A DNA stretch of 64,000 nucleotides from Putridiphycobacter roseus (GTDB lineage: Bacteria > Bacteroidota > Bacteroidia > Flavobacteriales_D > Crocinitomicaceae): assembly GCF_003234935.1 (NCBI RefSeq), contig NZ_QKSB01000002.1, forward strand, positions 186,001 to 250,000, read 5' to 3'. Below the pieces are notes generated by a model. That model was not told where the DNA came from, made no database searches, and was given only the letters and a program-made list of their open reading frames with translations. Numbering within the stretch: the first letter of the stretch is position 1; the number at the start of each line of letters is the position of its first letter. Made by a program: the position numbers and the translations under genes. Of this stretch, positions 62,973 through 64,000 are shown one piece after another.

Positions 62973-63188
62973 ATGGCTATAATAATTAACCTAGACGTGA
63001 TGCTTGCTAAACGCAAAATGAGAAGTAAAGAATTGGCAAGCCTTATTGGTATCACTACTGCTAACCTGTCTGTATTAAAATCTGGCAAAGCAAAAGCCAT
63101 ACGCTTTTCTACTTTAGCCGCAATATGCGAAGCCCTAGAATGTCAACCAGGTGATTTACTCGAATTCGTATGTGATTCAACTGAATAA
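62973..63188 (+). CDS. Small XRE-family helix-turn-helix regulator (YozG type)
   Basis: The 71-residue protein is a single Cro/CI-type DNA-binding domain: INLDVMLAKRKMRSKELASL, then GITTANLSVLKSGKAKAIRF and LAAICEALECQPGDLLEFV. YozG-type regulators of this kind pair with DUF2975 proteins. It lies 3 nt after the DUF2975 gene and probably controls the pair. Confidence 0.9.
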   Translation: MAIIINLDVMLAKRKMRSKELASLIGITTANLSVLKSGKAKAIRFSTLAAICEALECQPGDLLEFVCDSTE

Positions 63189-63260
63189 ACTATACACCAG
63201 TAGGCATTGACCTATTTCATTGTACCTAATCCTAACGCTATACCACTACATTTTGATTTA

Positions 63261-63300
63261 TACTGAAACCTAACTTTATCGGTAAAGTTTAGGGTATACC
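63261..63300. repeat. Long imperfect hairpin upstream of the SPFH gene
   Basis: AACTTTA-TCGG-TAAAGTT is a perfect 7-bp stem at the centre. It is extended by CCT/AGG with one bulged T and by TATAC/GTATA arms farther out, about 40 nt in all. It is not followed by a T-run, so it looks like an operator or structured leader rather than a terminator. A second small inverted repeat, TGATAT-CAAAATA-ATATCA, lies at about 63376-63394. Confidence 0.4.
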
Positions 63301-63396
63301 AGTATTTTATTGATACAATATAAAAATATCAATGCCTAAAAACTTTGCAAACATGACAATTTTTCATTATCATTGTGATATCAAAATAATATCATT

Positions 63397-64000
63397 ATGA
63401 AATCAGAAAACAATATTAAAGCAAGTAGTGGTTATACTTATTTAGTACTCTTAGTTCTATTAATCATCACCCTTGTTGTCGGCATGGCTTTGACAAAAAA
63501 TCCAATTTTTTTAATCCTTTTTGTTTTTATTGCGTTGATAGTTAAAGGTTTTTTCACCGTAAACCCCAACGGATCTAAAGTATTAGTGCTTTTTGGCGAC
63601 TATAAAGGGACAGTAAGAGACAATGGGTTCTTTTGGGCAAATCCATTTTACAGCAGAGAAAGTTTTTCATTAAGGGCAAGAAATTTTGACAGTGAAAGAG
63701 TGAAAGTAAATGATAAAGTTGGTAACCCCATTATGATCAATGTTATTTTGGTATGGAAAGTACAGGACACTTTTAAATCTGCTTTTGATGTAGATAATTA
63801 CCAAGAATTTGTTAGGGTTCAAACAGATGCTGCGGTTAGAAAATTAGCAGGCTCATATCCATACGATAATTTTGATGCAGCAGTAGCAGAACTAACTTTA
63901 AGGTCGGGAATGGATGAAGTAAACGAAGCATTAGAAAACGAGATAACAGAAAGACTTGCCATTGCTGGCATTGAGGTAATGGAGGCTAGAATTGGCTATT
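63397..64000 (+). CDS. SPFH/Band 7 domain protein, 3' end beyond the window
   Basis: The first 201 residues run to the window edge without a stop. Two membrane helices (about 14-30 and 34-52) precede an SPFH domain: FFTVNPNGSKVLVLFGDYKG, DNGFFWANPFYSRESFSLRA, GNPIMINVILVWKVQDTFK and ITERLAIAGIEVMEARIGY. Such proteins scaffold membrane microdomains and bind proteases or lipids. The start ATG at 63397 is clear. It is the only gene cut by the window. Confidence 0.88.
   Translation, partial: MKSENNIKASSGYTYLVLLVLLIITLVVGMALTKNPIFLILFVFIALIVKGFFTVNPNGSKVLVLFGDYKGTVRDNGFFWANPFYSRESFSLRARNFDSERVKVNDKVGNPIMINVILVWKVQDTFKSAFDVDNYQEFVRVQTDAAVRKLAGSYPYDNFDAAVAELTLRSGMDEVNEALENEITERLAIAGIEVMEARIGY

Overview
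The window is an AT-rich, gene-dense chromosomal stretch from a member of the Bacteroidota, most likely a Flavobacteriales-type organism. The evidence is the rpmB-rpmG-DUF4295 trio, promoters of the TTTG-N19-TAnnTTTG type, type IX secretion features (a gliding-type and a type A sorting domain, a PorT-like barrel), a TamL-type lipoprotein barrel, a glycine/ornithine-lipid acyltransferase pair and many Bacteroidota-specific families. I see no phage, insertion sequence, CRISPR array or obvious defence island. This is core and cell-envelope genome rather than an accessory island.

Layout. 1-5 kb: ribosomal proteins, a DUF1801 protein, a large type IX-secreted beta-propeller/SprB-repeat protein and a SUFU-domain protein. 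5-13 kb: small soluble and membrane proteins (PH-like, ElbB, DCC, AI-2E), an orphan parE, lysA divergent from an ACT-domain regulator across two palindromes, a candidate decayed secreted peptide gene and a GNAT. 13-17 kb: a minus-strand operon for a site-2 protease, an Smr protein, a lipoprotein and a DUF4836-like protein. 17-22.6 kb: lolD, TIGR02757, a BatA-type protein, a metal-ligand-less dihydroorotase homologue and a methyltransferase. 22.8-32 kb: pepD, a secreted esterase, ribD, an Asp-box protein, TamL, an RNA methyltransferase and PorT.

32-38.7 kb: Fur, a STAS protein, purA, an OstA-like protein, an LpxD-family acyltransferase and a GAF-SpoIIE phosphatase. 38.8-46 kb: a CapD-type epimerase, then a tight envelope cluster (thioesterase, GT2, DUF2141, a DUF547-barrel fusion, a single-POTRA Omp85). 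46-52.9 kb: ApaG, PruA, GlsA/GlsB-like acyltransferases, a lipoprotein, a small sugar transferase, a rhodanese and AroK. 52.9-53.7 kb: two duplicated tRNA-Lys(UUU) units. 53.8-64 kb: a class A PBP, an HSL-type hydrolase, an EEP-family protein, two tandem PAS-SpoIIE phosphatases, a DUF2975/XRE pair and the start of an SPFH protein.

Together the genes centre on envelope biogenesis (LolD, TamL, OstA-like, LpxD-like, Omp85-like, PBP, aminolipid acyltransferases) and on partner-switching-type signalling (three SpoIIE phosphatases and one STAS protein, with no anti-sigma kinase in the window). The observations most worth following up are: an intrinsic terminator embedded in signal-peptide codons just after purA; two palindromes over the lysA/ACT-regulator promoter; a series of genes whose -7 box lies 3-6 nt from the start codon (apparently leaderless); the pseudo-dihydroorotase; and the DUF547-barrel/Omp85 operon.
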